In this document: positions 18,324 through 27,080 of the stretch, one piece after another
Layout: each line of letters starts with the position of its first letter
Position numbering within the stretch: the first letter of the stretch is position 1
Assembly: GCA_945883825.1 (NCBI GenBank)
Contig: CAMCYF010000017.1
Coordinates: 1 to 46,860, forward strand
Length of the DNA: 46,860 bases
From: Chitinophaga pinensis
GTDB taxonomy: Bacteria; Bacteroidota; Bacteroidia; Flavobacteriales_D; Crocinitomicaceae
Reading direction: 5' to 3'
Program-made: the position numbers and the translations under genes
The notes under the pieces: generated by a model
Told to the model about the DNA's origin: nothing
Databases searched by the model: none
What the model saw: the letters and a program-made list of their open reading frames with translations, nothing else

Positions 18324-19346
18324 ATGTCAAAATATGTTTTAGTCACGGGCGGAGCAGGGTACATTGGATCTCATACAGTTGTGGCGTTAGTAGAAAATGG
18401 CTACACACCAATTATTTTAGATGATTTCAGAAATGCCAATCGTATTGTGCTGGATGGCTTGACTAAAATTCTTGGTTTTCTTCCTGAAATTATTGAGGTA
18501 GATGTTTGTGATGACAATGCCCTTAGTGCAATTTTCCATAAATATTCTTTTGAGGGAATAATTCATTTTGCAGCCTATAAAGCAGTTGGAGAATCCGTTC
18601 AAAATCCATTAAAATACTACCAAAACAATCTTTCTGGTTTAATCAACATACTTAATAAAATGCTTGAGTTTGGTGTAAAAAACCTTGTTTTTTCATCGTC
18701 TTGTACTGTATATGGTGAACCTAAGGAGATAAAAGAGGTGTCGGAGGTCAGTCCAAAAAACCTTCCATCTTCGCCTTATGGTTATACAAAATGGATTGGC
18801 GAGCAAATAATGGAAGATACTTTTCTAGCTCACCCGGAATTATGTTTAATTAATTTGCGTTATTTTAATCCAGTTGGAGCCCATAAAAGTTCATTTATTG
18901 GAGAATTTCCTCTTGGCAAACCAAGTAATTTACTACCATTTGTCACACAAACTGCTGTAGGAAAGCAGGATTTTTTAACTGTCTTCGGAAATGATTATCC
19001 CACGCGAGATGGCACTTGTATAAGAGACTATATTCATGTTATGGATTTAGCAGAAGCACATGTTAAAGCGCTTGCTTTTTTAGAAGACAATAAAAAAGGT
19101 TGTCTTGAAGCTGTAAACATTGGAACGGGAAAAGGCACAAGCGTTTTAGAAATAATTTCCTGTTTTGAAGAAGTATCAAAGTGTAAATTAAATTGGTCTT
19201 ATGGTCCGAGGCGAGAAGGCGATGTTGTGGAGATTTTTGCAAATTGTGATAAAGCTTCAAATATATTAGGTTGGCAATCAAAACTATCTATCAATGATGC
19301 TGTGACTGACGCTTGGAATTGGGAACTTTTTCTTTCTAAAAATTAA
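18324..19346 (+). CDS. galE: UDP-glucose 4-epimerase
   Basis: A 340-residue short-chain-dehydrogenase-type epimerase that interconverts UDP-glucose and UDP-galactose with bound NAD. I take the ATG giving MSKYVLVTGGAGYIGSH; a TTG two codons upstream is less likely. NAD-binding GGAGYIGSH is at 9-17, FAAYKAVGES in the middle, the catalytic Ser/Thr segment in SSSCTVYG near 124-131, and YGYTK (Y152, K156) supplies the catalytic Tyr and Lys. Substrate-loop NLRYFNPVGAH and C-terminal VNIGTGKGTSVLE are also typical. Probably supplies precursors for surface polysaccharide. tatD follows after 14 bases. Confidence 0.95.
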   Translation: MSKYVLVTGGAGYIGSHTVVALVENGYTPIILDDFRNANRIVLDGLTKILGFLPEIIEVDVCDDNALSAIFHKYSFEGIIHFAAYKAVGESVQNPLKYYQNNLSGLINILNKMLEFGVKNLVFSSSCTVYGEPKEIKEVSEVSPKNLPSSPYGYTKWIGEQIMEDTFLAHPELCLINLRYFNPVGAHKSSFIGEFPLGKPSNLLPFVTQTAVGKQDFLTVFGNDYPTRDGTCIRDYIHVMDLAEAHVKALAFLEDNKKGCLEAVNIGTGKGTSVLEIISCFEEVSKCKLNWSYGPRREGDVVEIFANCDKASNILGWQSKLSINDAVTDAWNWELFLSKN

Positions 19347-19360
19347 TTTAAGTTTGGAAC

Positions 19361-20149
19361 ATGATAATTGACACCCACGCACATCTTTATGCAGAGGAAT
19401 TTTCTGAGGATCAATCAGAAGTTTTTATTCGTGCTGAAGCTGCAGGCGTACATTATTTTTTACTCCCAAATATTAATAGTGAAAGTATTCCTCTCATGGA
19501 AAAACTGATGAAGGAGCATAAAAATACAATTCCAATGATGGGTTTACATCCTTCTTATGTGAAAGAAAATTGGATGGAAGAACTAAAAATAATAGAAACT
19601 CACTTATTCAAAAATCCAAGTAAATATTGTGCAGTAGGTGAAATTGGAATGGACTTATTTTGGGATAAAACGTTTATTGAAGCACAAAAAATAGTTTTTC
19701 GAACACAAATTTCTTGGGCGAAAAAATTAAAATTACCAATAGCCATTCATGCTCGAGATGCATTTGATGAGATTTTTGAAATTCTTGACGAAGAAAATGA
19801 TGAATTTCTAAAAGGAGTTTTTCATTGTTTTACAGGAAATTTAGAACAGGCAGCTAAAATTTTAGATTACGGAGGATTTAAGTTAGGAATAGGTGGAGTA
19901 ATAACGTTTAAAAATTCTGGCTTAACAGAAGTTTTAAATTCTATTGAGTTGAAACACCTCGTTGTAGAAACAGATGCCCCTTATCTTTCACCTGCCCCTT
20001 TTAGAGGAAAGCGAAACGAAAGCTCCTATTTATCATACATTATTGAAAAAATCTCAGGAATTTACAAACTTTCAGACGCTAAAATTGCAGAAGTCACTTC
20101 TCAAAATGCAATAGAACTATTTCAACTTGAAAAATTTAAAAGCAACTAA
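19361..20149 (+). CDS. tatD: TatD family metal-dependent hydrolase (DNase)
   Basis: A 262-residue TIM-barrel hydrolase of the TatD family. The members known are 3'-5' exonucleases or DNases acting in DNA turnover and repair. Metal ligands are in place: H6 and H8 in IDTHAHLY, the Glu of VGEIGMD, IAIHARDA, FHCFTG, and the Asp of VETDAPYLSPAPFRG. Length is normal. The start follows galE by 14 bases and the stop precedes the asparaginase by two, so the three are likely co-transcribed. The exact substrate in this organism is not shown by the sequence. Confidence 0.93.
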   Translation: MIIDTHAHLYAEEFSEDQSEVFIRAEAAGVHYFLLPNINSESIPLMEKLMKEHKNTIPMMGLHPSYVKENWMEELKIIETHLFKNPSKYCAVGEIGMDLFWDKTFIEAQKIVFRTQISWAKKLKLPIAIHARDAFDEIFEILDEENDEFLKGVFHCFTGNLEQAAKILDYGGFKLGIGGVITFKNSGLTEVLNSIELKHLVVETDAPYLSPAPFRGKRNESSYLSYIIEKISGIYKLSDAKIAEVTSQNAIELFQLEKFKSN

Positions 20150-20151
20150 CT

Positions 20152-21177
20152 ATGCGTTCTATTTTATTAATTTATACAGGTGGCACCATTGGAATGATTA
20201 AAGATCCGCAAAGTGGAGAGTTACGTAGTTTCGATTTTGCATATGTCTATGATCATATTCCTGAACTAGCACGTCTAAATATTAACTTAAAAAGTATTAG
20301 TTTCCCTAAGCCGATAGATTCCTCAGAAATAACGCTAGAACATTGGAAGAACTTAACTCAAATAATTATTGAAAATTATGAAGTATATGATGGATTTGTA
20401 GTGCTTCATGGTTCCGATACAATGGCTTTTACTTCTTCAGCCTTAAGTTTCATGCTTCAGGGATTAAAAAAACCAATTATTTTCACGGGTTCACAATTAC
20501 CAATAGGAACAATACGAACCGATGGAAAAGAGAATTTAATAACTGCAATAGAAATTGCAGCAGCTTTTGATGAGAAAACTAGCGAAGCGATAGTACAAGA
20601 AGTTGCTGTATATTTTGAATACTCCCTTTACAGAGGGAATCGTTGCTCAAAAATTTCTGCTAACCAATTTGAAGCGTTTGAATCGCCCAATTATCCTAGT
20701 TTAGCAGTTGCAGGGGTGAATATAGAATACCTTAAAGACCGTCTTTTTAGAACCAAAAAAAGTACCTTAACTATTCAAAGTTCTTTTTCAAATCAAATTG
20801 CATTAATTAAATTATTTCCAGGAATTCCTTTTGAGTTATACAAAGATTTATTTAATATTAACAATACAAAAGCTGTTGTAATAGAAACTTATGGCACTGG
20901 TAATGCTCCAAGTTCTGCGATTTTACAAGCACTAATTTCTTCATATATTTCAAATGGCGGATTGGTTTTAAATGTCACTCAATGTAGTTCAGGATCTGTC
21001 AAACATGGAGCATACCAAACAAGTGCATTCTTCCAAAAAGTTGGCGTTATTTCTGCGAATGATTTAACAACAGAGGCAGCATTAACAAAACTTCAATATT
21101 TATATGGGCAGAATTTAACAAGAGATGAGGTAAAAAAACAAGTAACTACCTCTTTAGTTGGTGAAATGCTTGATTAA
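20152..21177 (+). CDS. ansA: Type I (cytoplasmic) L-asparaginase
   Basis: A 341-residue enzyme that hydrolyses L-asparagine to aspartate and ammonia. No signal peptide is present, which supports the cytoplasmic type I class. The first catalytic Thr is T12 in YTGGTIGM. The second motif is HGSDTMAFT (about 86-94); a Ser stands where the E. coli enzyme has Thr in GTDT, a substitution I believe is common among relatives. The Lys of RTDGKEN and the later TYGTGNAPS segment complete the active site. It follows tatD by two bases, and its stop overlaps that of the convergent FtsE-like gene (shared TTAA). Confidence 0.92.
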   Translation: MRSILLIYTGGTIGMIKDPQSGELRSFDFAYVYDHIPELARLNINLKSISFPKPIDSSEITLEHWKNLTQIIIENYEVYDGFVVLHGSDTMAFTSSALSFMLQGLKKPIIFTGSQLPIGTIRTDGKENLITAIEIAAAFDEKTSEAIVQEVAVYFEYSLYRGNRCSKISANQFEAFESPNYPSLAVAGVNIEYLKDRLFRTKKSTLTIQSSFSNQIALIKLFPGIPFELYKDLFNINNTKAVVIETYGTGNAPSSAILQALISSYISNGGLVLNVTQCSSGSVKHGAYQTSAFFQKVGVISANDLTTEAALTKLQYLYGQNLTRDEVKKQVTTSLVGEMLD

Positions 21178-21875
21178 GTAAGTTCTTTTATTCCTCCATC
21201 TTCTACTTTTATTATCCTTCCTGGAAATTTTTGAACCATTTGCATATCATGAGTTGCCATTAAAATAGCTGTTTTTTCTTCCTTTGCTACGGCAATTAGC
21301 AAGCGCATAATTTCTTCAGATGTTTCGGGATCTAAATTTCCAGTTGGCTCATCTGCCAAAATTAATTTTGGGGAATTTAGAAGTGCTCTAGCTATTGAAA
21401 CGCGCTGTTGTTCTCCTATTGATAAAACATTAGGGAATTCATTCGCTTTTTTTTCAATGCCAACAAGTTGCAAACAACTTAATGCTCGTTTATGAATCAT
21501 TGCTTTTTCTTTCCATCCTGTTGCGCTTAATACAAAATACAGGTTTTGGATTACGGTTCTATCCATTAGAAGTTGAAAGTCCTGAAAAACGATGCCAATT
21601 TTTCTTCTAAGAAAAGGGATTTCTTTTTTAGTTAAACTTTTTAAGTTAAACCCAACTACTGTTGCTTCGCCATTTACCATAGAAAGTTCTCCATAGAGCA
21701 TTTTTAACAAGCTTGTCTTCCCAATTCCTGTTCTTCCTATAAGATAGGCAAATTCTGTTTCAAATAATTCTAAGGAAACATTTGCCAATATCAGTTTTTC
21801 TTGTTGGTAAATTTGGGCATTAACAATAGATATTACTTTCGACACAATCTTTTTTTTACAAATTTGATAAAACAT
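21174..21875 (-). CDS. ftsE: FtsE-like ABC transporter ATP-binding protein
   Basis: A 233-residue ABC ATPase of the FtsE/LolD group. FtsE works with the membrane protein FtsX to regulate peptidoglycan hydrolases at division. Walker A is GRTGIGKTS (47-55), the Q-loop is VFQDFQLL, Walker B is LILADEPTG (171-179) and the H-loop is MATHD. The ABC signature reads LSIGEQQR (151-158) instead of LSGGEQQR. The start is uncertain: the frame opens at an ATG, but a GTG ten codons later (at 21845) gives a start, VSKVISIVNAQIY, that aligns better with known FtsE. No ftsX is adjacent. Divergent from the TPR protein gene. Confidence 0.82.
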   Translation of the reverse strand: MFYQICKKKIVSKVISIVNAQIYQQEKLILANVSLELFETEFAYLIGRTGIGKTSLLKMLYGELSMVNGEATVVGFNLKSLTKKEIPFLRRKIGIVFQDFQLLMDRTVIQNLYFVLSATGWKEKAMIHKRALSCLQLVGIEKKANEFPNVLSIGEQQRVSIARALLNSPKLILADEPTGNLDPETSEEIMRLLIAVAKEEKTAILMATHDMQMVQKFPGRIIKVEDGGIKELT

Positions 21876-21964
21876 GTGAAAGAGGGAAATAATATTGCAT
21901 TTTTATCTTAACAAAGTCAAGTTTAAAACTTTTGAAATAGTGAAATTTCAGAGTGCTAGCTACT

Positions 21965-21978
21965 TTGTAAATTTACAA
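21965..21978. promoter_or_regulatory. Perfect 14-base palindrome before the TPR protein gene
   Basis: TTGTAAATTTACAA is a perfect palindrome that ends three bases before the ATG of the large TPR protein. It lies between divergent genes, so it could be an operator, or could reflect overlapping TTTG-type promoter elements on both strands. Confidence 0.3.
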
Positions 21979-21981
21979 GCG

Positions 21982-24900
21982 ATGTTTAAATTATTTTTTA
22001 CTTTAGTTTTTTTTCTTCCATCTGTTATTTTCGCTCAAAAAACCGATAAATATACAGGAGCTTATGTACAGTTTTTTCGTGCAGAAGAACTTTTTCAAAA
22101 AGCACAATATGGAGCTGCACGGGAAGAATTTCGATCATTTATTTTTAGTTCACAAAGCAAAAATGACCCTTTAGTTGAAAAGGCATACTATTATGAGGGT
22201 CTTTCTGCTCTGGAATTGTATAATAACGATGCAATTGCTTTATTAGAAGCGTTCAATAAAAACTATCCAGAGAATATTTATAAGCATTCAATTGGCTTTA
22301 GAGTAGGTAAGTATTTTTATCAAAAAGAAGATTTTGTGAATTCACAACTTTGGTTTGAGAAAGTTCCCTTTAAAGAATTAGAAAAAAAGTTACACGATGA
22401 ATTTTTATTCAAATTAGGTTATTCCGCATTACAGAACGAAGATAAACAAGTTGCATTTAATGCATTTAGAGATGCAAAAGATGGCAAATCTCAATATACT
22501 GCTCCTAGTTTGTATTTTTTTTCATATTTGAATTACCTTTCTTCTTCCCTTCAAGTTGCTTTAGAAGGGTTTGAAAAATTACGCTTAGATTCTACTTTTT
22601 GTGGTGTTGTCCCTTATTACATAGCTCAAATTTATCATAAACAAGAACGATATAAAGAAGTGATTGATTTTGCTCCAACACTTACTAACTGTACTTTCAT
22701 TGACAATGAATCGGATGTCAATCATCTTATAGGAAATGCTCATTATCGCTTGGGAAATTATTCTGCAGCTATTCCTTTTTTAGAGAATTATAATCAAAAA
22801 TCTAAACCTAATCGAGATGATTGTTACGAACTAGCTTTTTGCTATTACAAATCTAATGAGTTCGAAAAGGCAATTCGGCAATTTGATAGAGTGACAGGGG
22901 CAAAAGATAGTTTGGCCCAAGTTGCGATGTATCAAATAGGAGAATCTTACCTTGCTTTGGGGAAACTACTACCTGCACGCAGTGCTTTTGAACGTGCTTC
23001 TGAAATGACAATCCTTGAAGATATAAAAGAAGATGCTTTGTATAATTTTGCGGTTATTTCATTTAAAGTTGACATTAATCCTTACGATGAGTCAGTTCGT
23101 GCTTTTGAGGATTATTTAAATAAATACCCCAAATCATCAAGAACGAAAGACGTCTTTCAGTATTTAGTTAATGTGTATACAAATACGAGTAATTTTTCAA
23201 AGGCACTTGAATCTTTAGATAAATTACCATCAAAAGATAACCAATTAAAGTCTGTTTATCAAACAGTAGCTTTTAATTATGGCGTGGAACTTTTTCAAAA
23301 AGGGGATTGGCTTAACTCGAAAAAAGCTTTTGAGTTGGTAAATCGTTATCCAATTGACCCAGAAATGCTGGCTTTGTCTATTTATTGGATGGCAGATATA
23401 GACTTTCGTTTGAATAATTTTGACGCAGCAATAAACGCGTATCGTTTTTTCTTGGGCTCTCCTGGCTCAAACGCATTGCCACAAAAAATAGACGCTTATT
23501 ATAATATTGGTTACGCTTACATTGCAAAAGAAAAAACACAAGATGCGATTAACGCTTTTAGAATATATCTTCAATCAAATCCACAGAACACAGAAAAAAA
23601 AATAGATGCTTATTTTAGAATAGCAGACTGTTATTATTTAAACCAAGACAACAACAGCTTGGCAATTCAGTACTATAAGGAAGCCTTAAAAATGAATACT
23701 GATTTGAACGATAAAGCATTGTTTTATTTAGCAAAATCATATGGCTATAATGGAGAATTAGACGAGAAAATTAATGTTTTAAGAATCTTGTTGAAAGACT
23801 ATCCATTATCAAAATATAGAATGAATGGAACCTATGAATTAGCAAGATGTTTTGTTTCAAAAGCAGAATACGATGAAGCTATGGAATTATATATTTCTTT
23901 TGTCGCAACTTATCCAAAATCTATTAATATAATAGATGCTAGGATTGGGATTGCAGATTTATATTTTAAAAAATGGGACTATGTCCAGTCTGAGTTGGAG
24001 TACATTAAAATTATTAATGAATTTGAAAAAGTAAGAGATGTATGTGAAAAAGCTGTAAAGGGATTAGTGGAAGTCTATGCTGCACAAAAATTTCCAGAAA
24101 AGGCAGCAGAAATAGCAGATCGCTATCCATGTGCTAATATTTCTAAAGATGAAAAAGAAAATCTTTTCTATAACCCAGCATTTCAAAGTTATGCAGATAG
24201 TTCTTATTCTGATGCTATCTCAAAATTTCAAGTGTATTTATCAAAATTCCCGGATGGTCGTTTTGTAAATGAAACCTATTACTTTTTAGGGAATAGCTTC
24301 TATAAAATAAAAGATACTTTGAGTGCGCTTAACTATTTTGAAAAATTCTTAGAAACACCAACAAATATTTATTCGGAATCTGCAGCCTCTCGAATAGCCA
24401 CCTATCATTATTCACATAAAAATTATGAATTAGCCTATAAATACTATTTAAAATTGGAGCAGGTTGCCTCAAAACCGACAACTATTTTCAATGCAAAACT
24501 TGGACTTATGCGTTGTGCATTTTTAATCGATGATTTCACTAAAGCGATTTATTATTCAAGATTTGTATTAGAATCTGGTGGAATAACAACACAAATAAAA
24601 ATTGAAGGAATGTATTCTACTGGCATATCAAATTACCGTTTAGGAAACTTTGAAGATGCCATTGCCCCACTTGAATGGCTTGTGAAAAATACAAGTACTT
24701 CGATTGGTTCTGAAGCAAAATTCTCCATAGCAGAAATAAATTTTAAGCAAGCAAAATATGCTCAAGCAGATGTAGAAATAAAGGCCTTACTTAAAATGAA
24801 GCCGAGTTATAATTACTGGGTTGCAAAGGCACTGATTCTTCAGGCTAGAATATTTATTTTAAACAACGACTTATTTCAAGCTGAGCAGACACTCAAGTCT

Positions 24901-25044
24901 GTTTTAGAATTTTATCCAGATAAAGATGACGGAGTGCTAGCTGAGGCGAACAACTTGTTTGAAGAACTTATGCAATTAAAAAATCCAGTAATTATAGAAC
25001 AACCAGTGGAAGACCTAAAAAAAATTGAAATAAACGAAGAATAA
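21982..25044 (+). CDS. Large TPR repeat protein, exported
   Basis: A 1020-residue protein made almost wholly of tetratricopeptide-like helical repeats. I chose the ATG giving MFKLFFTLVFFLPSVIFAQ, a clear signal peptide cleaved after FAQ; the longer frame starts from TTG and adds a polar leader that would spoil it. Repeats with patterns like YYNIGYAYIAKEKTQDAINA and YFRIADCYYLNQ run from about residue 40 to 990. The end is acidic (KKIEINEE). It should be a periplasmic or outer-membrane-associated scaffold. The next gene, an outer-membrane barrel, starts one base after the stop, so the two products probably work together. The partner and role are unknown. Confidence 0.88.
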   Translation: MFKLFFTLVFFLPSVIFAQKTDKYTGAYVQFFRAEELFQKAQYGAAREEFRSFIFSSQSKNDPLVEKAYYYEGLSALELYNNDAIALLEAFNKNYPENIYKHSIGFRVGKYFYQKEDFVNSQLWFEKVPFKELEKKLHDEFLFKLGYSALQNEDKQVAFNAFRDAKDGKSQYTAPSLYFFSYLNYLSSSLQVALEGFEKLRLDSTFCGVVPYYIAQIYHKQERYKEVIDFAPTLTNCTFIDNESDVNHLIGNAHYRLGNYSAAIPFLENYNQKSKPNRDDCYELAFCYYKSNEFEKAIRQFDRVTGAKDSLAQVAMYQIGESYLALGKLLPARSAFERASEMTILEDIKEDALYNFAVISFKVDINPYDESVRAFEDYLNKYPKSSRTKDVFQYLVNVYTNTSNFSKALESLDKLPSKDNQLKSVYQTVAFNYGVELFQKGDWLNSKKAFELVNRYPIDPEMLALSIYWMADIDFRLNNFDAAINAYRFFLGSPGSNALPQKIDAYYNIGYAYIAKEKTQDAINAFRIYLQSNPQNTEKKIDAYFRIADCYYLNQDNNSLAIQYYKEALKMNTDLNDKALFYLAKSYGYNGELDEKINVLRILLKDYPLSKYRMNGTYELARCFVSKAEYDEAMELYISFVATYPKSINIIDARIGIADLYFKKWDYVQSELEYIKIINEFEKVRDVCEKAVKGLVEVYAAQKFPEKAAEIADRYPCANISKDEKENLFYNPAFQSYADSSYSDAISKFQVYLSKFPDGRFVNETYYFLGNSFYKIKDTLSALNYFEKFLETPTNIYSESAASRIATYHYSHKNYELAYKYYLKLEQVASKPTTIFNAKLGLMRCAFLIDDFTKAIYYSRFVLESGGITTQIKIEGMYSTGISNYRLGNFEDAIAPLEWLVKNTSTSIGSEAKFSIAEINFKQAKYAQADVEIKALLKMKPSYNYWVAKALILQARIFILNNDLFQAEQTLKSVLEFYPDKDDGVLAEANNLFEELMQLKNPVIIEQPVEDLKKIEINEE

Positions 25045-25045
25045 A

Positions 25046-26761
25046 ATGTTAAAGCTCTCTTTTCTTTTTGGATTTATAATGTTATTTGGTTTCAGTTTTG
25101 CTCAGCCTCCAGACCTTGTCGTAGATGGAAAAGGAAAAAGAGAAATAGAACCCTCTTTCAGAATTTTAGCAACTCCAGATATTATCGATACGGTTAAGGC
25201 AGCAATTGTATCGTCTTATCCATTGTTAATTTTCCAACACCCTACAGCAATAACTTTAGACACAATTCCAGTTGCTACTGTTGAAACAACAGAAAAAATA
25301 AAGCAACTTTATCCATTTTATACTCGGATTGCTCTTGGGTCTAAATTAATGCCACTTGGAGAATTTTATTATAACTCTACACGATCTCGTGTTTATCATT
25401 ATGGAGCACATATAAAACATTTAAGTTCTTTTGGAAATATAAAACGGGGCGATATAGTTTTTCAAAATGGGCAATTTGATCATACTGATGTTTTACTTTT
25501 TGGAAAAATTAATCAAGCTTCATTTAATCTTGGAGCAAAACTTCATTATTTGAATGATGGCTTTCATTTTTATGGTCTTCCAGACTCTTTAGTATCTGAT
25601 GCGAAAACAATTACTCAACGTTATCAAAATCTTGGTGCAGATTTTGAATTTATTGGAAATAGAGGGGATACATCTATTTTAAATTATAAGATAACAACAG
25701 GGTTTAATTTCTTGGGTACAAAAAAACCAATTATAGATACACTTTCTGTTTGGAGAGCTAAGGAAAACCAATTTTACTTGAATACTAAAGGTTGGTACAA
25801 CTATAAAAGCGAGACATTTTATCTAAATTTAGGGTTGAGATATAATTCTTATCGTTACGGCATTGAAGACTCAATTCTTATTTCAAGTGATTCAGGCTTG
25901 GTAACTAATAATACAATAATAGATTTACAACCAGGGATTTTAACACAACTATTCCAAAAGAAATTTAAGGTTGAAGTTGGTCTTGCATTAAGCGTTGATA
26001 TTCAAAAAAAGACAAAGGTTTATATATATCCACAGGTTGAAATAAAATATTCATTATTTAACGATATTTTTATTCCATATGTAGGAATCCGTGGTGGATT
26101 AAAACAAAACTCGCTACGTACTTTTTCTTCAGCAAACCCTTATTTATTATCAAATCTTACTATTCAAAACGAACATAACCCACATGAGATATATGCTGGA
26201 TTTAAAGGTACTTTGAGCAGCAAGTTAAGTTTTAATGTCAATGGAAGTTCCGCTAGAATTTTAAATAAAGCCCTATATGTTTCAGATTCTCTTGCTTTCA
26301 ATAAATTTAATGTCATTTATGATACGCTTACTTTAACAAAACTTGAAGCTTCAGGCTCTTACCAGCAAAGTGAGAAATTTAAGATTGACTTGATTGGCCA
26401 GTTTTTTTCCTACCAAACAAAAAATGAAGCTTTTGCATGGAATTTACCTCAATTCCAGTTTGTTTTAAGGGGTTCTTACAACCTTTACGATAAATTTTTA
26501 GTGAATTTAAGCGCAAAAATAGAAACAGGAAGAAACGCGAAGGTTTATTCAGTAGGTAAAGATGTTATTGAGAAAAACGAGCAGTTTGCTAAACCTTTGG
26601 GGGCTATTGTAGATATAAATTTAGGTGTTGAATACCGTTATAATACGAGAGTAAGTGCCTTTTTGCAAATTAATAATTTAGCATCCCAACAATATTACCG
26701 ATGGTACAATTACCCTGTTCAACCTATCCAAGTGATGGCAGGAGTAACAGCTCGGTTCTAA
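25046..26761 (+). CDS. Outer-membrane beta-barrel protein (TonB-receptor-like C-terminus)
   Basis: A 571-residue outer-membrane protein. A signal peptide (about 1-19, ending SFAQ) is followed by a Pro/Lys-rich N-terminal segment and then alternating aromatic beta strands to the end. The C-terminus, YRYNTRVSAFLQINNLASQQ followed by PVQPIQVMAGVTARF, is the same type as the last strands of TonB-dependent receptors, ending in aromatic Phe. No plug domain or carboxypeptidase-like domain is seen. It is coupled to the TPR gene by a one-base gap. Together they may form an envelope complex; this is inference. Confidence 0.82.
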   Translation: MLKLSFLFGFIMLFGFSFAQPPDLVVDGKGKREIEPSFRILATPDIIDTVKAAIVSSYPLLIFQHPTAITLDTIPVATVETTEKIKQLYPFYTRIALGSKLMPLGEFYYNSTRSRVYHYGAHIKHLSSFGNIKRGDIVFQNGQFDHTDVLLFGKINQASFNLGAKLHYLNDGFHFYGLPDSLVSDAKTITQRYQNLGADFEFIGNRGDTSILNYKITTGFNFLGTKKPIIDTLSVWRAKENQFYLNTKGWYNYKSETFYLNLGLRYNSYRYGIEDSILISSDSGLVTNNTIIDLQPGILTQLFQKKFKVEVGLALSVDIQKKTKVYIYPQVEIKYSLFNDIFIPYVGIRGGLKQNSLRTFSSANPYLLSNLTIQNEHNPHEIYAGFKGTLSSKLSFNVNGSSARILNKALYVSDSLAFNKFNVIYDTLTLTKLEASGSYQQSEKFKIDLIGQFFSYQTKNEAFAWNLPQFQFVLRGSYNLYDKFLVNLSAKIETGRNAKVYSVGKDVIEKNEQFAKPLGAIVDINLGVEYRYNTRVSAFLQINNLASQQYYRWYNYPVQPIQVMAGVTARF

Positions 26762-26768
26762 AAAAAAT

Positions 26769-27014
26769 CTAGCTGGTTTTTAAAAACAAATTCTTTGCGA
26801 AGTCAATAATTTGCTTTCTAAATAAAAATAAAAGAAGCAAATAAGGAATTATCATTAAATAAAGAATTCCAAAATTTATATTTGATCCAAATGAACTCTC
26901 ATCTGCTTGACTTCCCTGTTCTGCAAGGAGTTTACATTGTGAACAACCTTGCGAAAATACGCGAGATGCATTCAAGAAAAATAAACAAAAGAGAAGAAAA
27001 ACCCTGTAAATCAT
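26769..27014 (-). CDS. Small CxxC membrane protein of Bacteroidota
   Basis: An 81-residue protein with a signal peptide (about 1-21, ending VFSQ), then GCSQCKLLAEQGSQ with a CxxC pair, and a single transmembrane segment NFGILYLMIIPYLLLLFLF. The arrangement matches a small conserved Bacteroidota family with CSMC, a Gly/Ser-rich linker and ILYLMxxPY, which I recognise but which has no assigned function. The CxxC would lie in the periplasm, which hints at metal binding or thiol chemistry. It is convergent with the outer-membrane barrel gene and divergent from the TPR lipoprotein gene. Confidence 0.75.
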   Translation of the reverse strand: MIYRVFLLFCLFFLNASRVFSQGCSQCKLLAEQGSQADESSFGSNINFGILYLMIIPYLLLLFLFRKQIIDFAKNLFLKTS

Positions 27015-27068
27015 AAGAATAATTAATTTCTACAAATTTACAGAACATTTAAACCAATTCAAAATCAT

Positions 27069-27076
27069 TATTTTTG
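27069..27076 (+). promoter_or_regulatory. -7 promoter element before the TPR lipoprotein gene (TATTTTTG)
   Basis: TATTTTTG matches TAnnTTTG and ends four bases before the ATG, so it predicts a leaderless or nearly leaderless transcript. No -33 TTTG is evident. Confidence 0.4.
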
Positions 27077-27080
27077 TAAC

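Noticed and set aside
20403..20430. GSDT in place of GTDT in the asparaginase as an inactivating change
   Set aside because: Ser can serve the same role, and this variant is, as far as I recall, common in relatives.
21895..21981. N-terminal extension of the large TPR protein from TTG
   Set aside because: The following ATG begins a clean signal peptide; the longer form would bury it.
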